This document shows positions 4,822 through 7,282 of a stretch of DNA of 7,282 bases, piece after piece. Source of the DNA: CAZKTS01 sp964555735 (GTDB taxonomy: Bacteria; Actinomycetota; Acidimicrobiia; IMCC26256; PALSA-555); contig CAZKTS010000245.1 in NCBI GenBank assembly GCA_964555735.1, positions 1-7,282 on the forward strand. Reading direction: 5' to 3'. Numbering within the stretch: the stretch's first letter is position 1; each line of letters opens with the position of its first letter. The translations under genes and the position numbers were made by a program. The notes below the pieces were generated by a model. That model was not told where the DNA came from, ran no database searches, and saw nothing but the letters and a program-made list of their open reading frames with translations.

Positions 4822-5754
4822 ATGGCGAGAGGCGCTCCGCCGCCGGGAGGGTCGGCGGGAGGGGGTGCGGCGCCGGCCGCGCCGACGGGGTGGCGACTCT
4901 GGCTGGCCGGTGCCCGCCCGCGCACGCTGGGCGCGGCGGTCGCGCCCGTCCTCGCCGGGACGGCAGCGGGCGCTCCCGGGTTCGGCGATGTCGACTGGGG
5001 ACGCGCGCTCCTCGCGCTCGTCGTCGCGCTCGCGCTGCAGGTCGGCGTCAACTACGCGAACGACTACTCCGACGGCGTGCGCGGCACCGATGCCGATCGC
5101 GCCGGTCCGCTGCGTCTCACCGCCTCGGGCCTCGTGCCGCCTCGCTCGGTGCGCAACGCGGCGGTGATGGCGTTCGGGATCGCCGCGGTCGCCGGCCTGG
5201 TGCTGTCGCTGCTCGTCGACCCGTGGCTGCTCCTCGTCGGGGCGACCGCGATCGCGGCTGCCGCGCTCTACACCGGCGGGCCGAAGCCCTACGGCTACCT
5301 GGGGCTCGGTGAGCTCATGGTGCTCGTCTTCTTCGGGTTCGTCGCGACGGCCGGCTCCGCGTTCGTCCAGGCGGAGCGGGTTCCGGAAACGGCGTGGTGG
5401 GCGTCGCTCACGGTCGGCCTGCTCGCCTGCGCGATCCTCCTCGCCAACAACGTGCGCGACGTCCCGACCGACACCGTGACCGGGAAGCGGACGCTCGCGG
5501 TGCGGATCGGTGCGCCGCGGGCGCGCCTCGTCTTCGTCGCGTGCCTGGTCGGCGCCTTCGTGGCCGTGGTCCCGATCGGGCTCGATGCCACCGGTGCGTT
5601 CATCGCGCTGCTCGCGATACCGCTCGCGGTGCCGCCGGCGCGCCTCGTGCTGACCCGAGCGGACCCGCCGTCGCTCGTGCGCGCGCTCGTCGCCACCTCG
5701 CGCCTCGAGCTCGTGGTCGCGGCGCTGCTCGCCGTCGGTATCTGGTGCTCGTGA
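4822..5754 (+). CDS. menA: 1,4-Dihydroxy-2-naphthoate polyprenyltransferase (MenA)
   Basis: MenA is an integral membrane UbiA-family prenyltransferase that joins DHNA to a polyprenyl diphosphate, giving demethylmenaquinone. The 310-aa protein begins with a Gly/Ala/Pro-rich leader (1-22), then WLAGARPRTLGAAVAPVLAG (27-46), a MenA hallmark. The first Asp motif is NYANDYSDGVRGTD (77-90). The second is NNVRDVPTDTVTGKRTLAVRIG from N209 to G230, with D213 and D217. These bind Mg2+ and the diphosphate. Hydrophobic stretches near 34-50, 62-77, 112-134, 136-152, 163-183, 193-210, 234-253, 256-279 and 287-308 fit the eight or nine helices of the family. The ATG lies 3 bp after the menB stop with no good ribosome site, so coupling to menB is likely. 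Its stop overlaps the menC start. Confidence 0.94.
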   Translation: MARGAPPPGGSAGGGAAPAAPTGWRLWLAGARPRTLGAAVAPVLAGTAAGAPGFGDVDWGRALLALVVALALQVGVNYANDYSDGVRGTDADRAGPLRLTASGLVPPRSVRNAAVMAFGIAAVAGLVLSLLVDPWLLLVGATAIAAAALYTGGPKPYGYLGLGELMVLVFFGFVATAGSAFVQAERVPETAWWASLTVGLLACAILLANNVRDVPTDTVTGKRTLAVRIGAPRARLVFVACLVGAFVAVVPIGLDATGAFIALLAIPLAVPPARLVLTRADPPSLVRALVATSRLELVVAALLAVGIWCS

Positions 5755-6626
5755 TCGAGCACCGGCTGCGGCTCGACGGCCGCGCGGTCACGCTGCTCGA
5801 GGGGCCCGCGGGGTGGGGCGAGATCTCGCTCGTCGCGGGCTACCCGTGCGATCCCGAGGTGGCGCGGCGCGCGGCCGCGGAGGCGGCCGTCGACGGCTGG
5901 CCCGCGCCGCAGCGCGACACCGTGCCGGTGAACGCACTGGTCGCAGGACGACCCGTCGACGCCGCGGCGCTGGCCGGCTACCCGGCGGTCAAGGTGAAGC
6001 TCACGACGCCGGCCGAGGTCGATCTCGTCGCCGAGGTGCGAGACGTCGTCGGCCCGGGTGTGGCGTTGCGCGCCGACGCGAACGGCGCGTTCGACGTCGA
6101 GACCGCGGTCGCGGTGCTGGCCCGGCTGGCGCGACTCGACGTCGAGCTGGTCGAGCAGCCGGTGGCGTCACTCGACGACCTGGCGGTGGTCCGGCGGCGG
6201 GCCGGCGTCGCGGTCGCGGCCGACGAGTGCGTGCGGACGCTCGACGATGCCCGTCGTCTGCGAGCGCTGGGTGCCGCCGACGCGCTGGTGCTCAAGGTGC
6301 AGCCGCTCGGCGGTGTGCGACCCGCCCTTGCGATCGCCGAGGCGGCCGGCGTGCCGGCGATCCCGTCGTCGATGATGGAGACGTCGGTCGGCGTCGCGGC
6401 CGGTGCCGCGCTCGCGGCCGCGTTGGACGACCTGCCGTTCGCGTGTGGGCTCGCCACGGCCGCGACGCGCACCGAGGACGTCACGCACGACCCGCTCGTG
6501 CCGGTGGGCGGTGTGCTCCCGGTCCGGGCGGTCGTGCCCGATCCCGATCTCCTCGCGCGCTACGCGCTGATGTCGCCCACCCAGGACGTGAGCAGCTCGG
6601 CGACCTCGCGCGGGCGTTCGAGGTGA
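5751..6626 (+). CDS. menC: o-Succinylbenzoate synthase (MenC)
   Basis: MenC dehydrates SHCHC to o-succinylbenzoate, the substrate of MenE. The 291-aa protein is an enolase-superfamily enzyme of the short actinobacterial type. After a reduced N-terminal capping region with LLEGPAGWGE (15-24), the barrel carries the expected catalytic set: KVK (81-83) with the acid/base lysine; metal ligands D109 in RADAN, E135 in LVEQP and D158 in AADEC; and K182 in LVLKVQPLGG. SSMMETSVG (206-214) is also typical. The GTG start forms a GTGA overlap with the menA stop. A GTG 6 bp upstream is less likely. The last 22 codons overlap menH on the other strand and give a Ser/Arg-rich tail that may not be conserved. 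The dipeptide-epimerase relatives share the fold, but the operon context favours MenC. Confidence 0.93.
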   Translation: MIEHRLRLDGRAVTLLEGPAGWGEISLVAGYPCDPEVARRAAAEAAVDGWPAPQRDTVPVNALVAGRPVDAAALAGYPAVKVKLTTPAEVDLVAEVRDVVGPGVALRADANGAFDVETAVAVLARLARLDVELVEQPVASLDDLAVVRRRAGVAVAADECVRTLDDARRLRALGAADALVLKVQPLGGVRPALAIAEAAGVPAIPSSMMETSVGVAAGAALAAALDDLPFACGLATAATRTEDVTHDPLVPVGGVLPVRAVVPDPDLLARYALMSPTQDVSSSATSRGRSR

Positions 6627-7261
6627 ACCGCATGACCCGCCTTGGGCACCGTCACGACGGTCGCGCTCGGGATGGCCGCACCCATCCGCTCCGCGTGCTC
6701 GGTGTACGTGCGGTCGTAGGCGCCCGAGACCAGCAGCACCGGGACGGCCAGCTCACCGAGGCGGCCCCACAGCGACGGTTGCGCGCCCTGCCCGAGCGAC
6801 CGCAGCTGGTGCGCGATGCGGTGGACCGTGTTGCCCTTGCGGCGGTCGTCGAGCATCGCGGCCTCGGGGGGCAAGGTCTCGAACAGCCGCTGGTCGAGCC
6901 AGCGCTCCACGAAGACCTCGACGCCGACGGTCTCGACCTCCTGGGCGAGGCGTTCGTCGGCATCGCGCCGCCGCTTGCGGGCCGAGGCGTCGGCGATGCC
7001 CGCCGACGCGCTGATCAGGACGAGCCGCTCGACGAGGTCGGGCCGGTCGAGCGCCAGCTGGAGCGCCAGGCGCCCGCCCATCGAGTAGCCGACCCAGGTG
7101 CCGGTGCCGCCCCGCACCCCGATCGCCTCGGCCGTCGCCGAGAAGTCGAGCCCGTCGGGCACCTCGATGCCCTGGACGTCCCAGTCGGTCGGGAGCTTGG
7201 ACTCCACCGATCCCCACGATCGGTGGGTCTGGGTGAAGCCGTGCACCAGTCGGACCCGCAC
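6560..7261 (-). CDS. menH: 2-Succinyl-6-hydroxy-2,4-cyclohexadiene-1-carboxylate synthase (MenH)
   Basis: MenH is an alpha/beta-hydrolase-fold lyase that eliminates pyruvate from the MenD product SEPHCHC to give SHCHC, the substrate of MenC. The 233-aa protein has the oxyanion region VHGFTQTHRSW (6-16), the nucleophile elbow GYSMGGR with S60 and the substrate-binding R64, the acid D183 in SGAYDR, and H210 in KAGHAVHLERP. HGFTQ...SW and S-x-GGR separate it from generic hydrolases. The GTG at 7261 has AGGA 7 nt upstream. The frame stays open to the right edge, so a start outside the window cannot be excluded. Orientation suggests menD or other men genes upstream, beyond the edge. It converges on menC with a 67-bp overlap. 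Confidence 0.9.
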   Translation of the reverse strand: MRVRLVHGFTQTHRSWGSVESKLPTDWDVQGIEVPDGLDFSATAEAIGVRGGTGTWVGYSMGGRLALQLALDRPDLVERLVLISASAGIADASARKRRRDADERLAQEVETVGVEVFVERWLDQRLFETLPPEAAMLDDRRKGNTVHRIAHQLRSLGQGAQPSLWGRLGELAVPVLLVSGAYDRTYTEHAERMGAAIPSATVVTVPKAGHAVHLERPREVAELLTSWVGDISA

Positions 7262-7268
7262 GCGGGAA

Positions 7269-7272
7269 TCCT
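7269..7272 (-). promoter_or_regulatory. menH: Ribosome binding site deciding the menH start
   Basis: AGGA on the minus strand (7272 down to 7269) is separated by 7 nt from the GTG at 7261. This is the main support for starting menH there rather than beyond the window. Confidence 0.5.
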
Positions 7273-7282
7273 GCCATCCGCG

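Noticed and set aside
1..7282. Mobile elements, tRNA/rRNA genes or a defence system
   Set aside because: I found no transposase, integrase, tRNA-like cloverleaf, toxin-antitoxin pair or nuclease cassette. Apart from the short palindromes and repeats, the window is ordinary chromosomal metabolism.

Overview
The window is very GC-rich with strong G/C preference at third codon positions. Genes are tightly packed, often start with GTG, and overlap by 4 bp. With the kinds of protein present, this suggests a high-GC actinobacterium, possibly of the Acidimicrobiia type. The taxonomic call is an inference from composition and gene content, not from a marker gene.

Layout, left to right. (1) Positions 1-117, minus strand: the first 39 codons of an amidase-signature enzyme that continues past the left edge. 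(2) Positions 118-250: a 133-bp gap with a candidate leaderless promoter for the amidase, a perfect 19-bp hairpin and a G-tract run. (3) Positions 251-1309, minus strand: a PLP-dependent D-threonine aldolase / D-serine dehydratase family enzyme. (4) Positions 1333-1773, plus strand: an unrecognised 146-aa protein starting 23 bp from the previous gene's start; its tail runs through a long imperfect palindrome. (5) Positions 1774-1811: three near-perfect copies of a 13-bp repeat. (6) Positions 1815-3883, minus strand: menE and a stand-alone LigD-type ATP-dependent DNA ligase, joined by a GTGA stop/start overlap. (7) Positions 3884-3960: a divergent control region with a 26-bp dyad. (8) Positions 3961-6626, plus strand: menB-menA-menC as one operon (3-bp gap, then a GTGA overlap). 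(9) Positions 6560-7261, minus strand: menH, overlapping the menC end tail to tail by 67 bp.

The core is the classical o-succinylbenzoate route to menaquinone. MenH makes SHCHC, MenC dehydrates it to o-succinylbenzoate, MenE forms its CoA thioester, MenB closes the ring to DHNA-CoA, and MenA prenylates DHNA in the membrane. MenF, MenD, a DHNA-CoA thioesterase and the final methyltransferase are not in the window. The men genes lie in three transcription units (menE-ligase, menBAC and menH). The dyad between menE and menB is well placed to control two of them together.

I do not see a clear new defence, mobile or otherwise undescribed system. The points most worth a second look are the palindromic operator between menE and menB, the DNA ligase coupled to menE, the palindrome in the tail of the unknown gene with the adjacent 13-bp repeats, and the hairpin plus G-tract after the aldolase gene.
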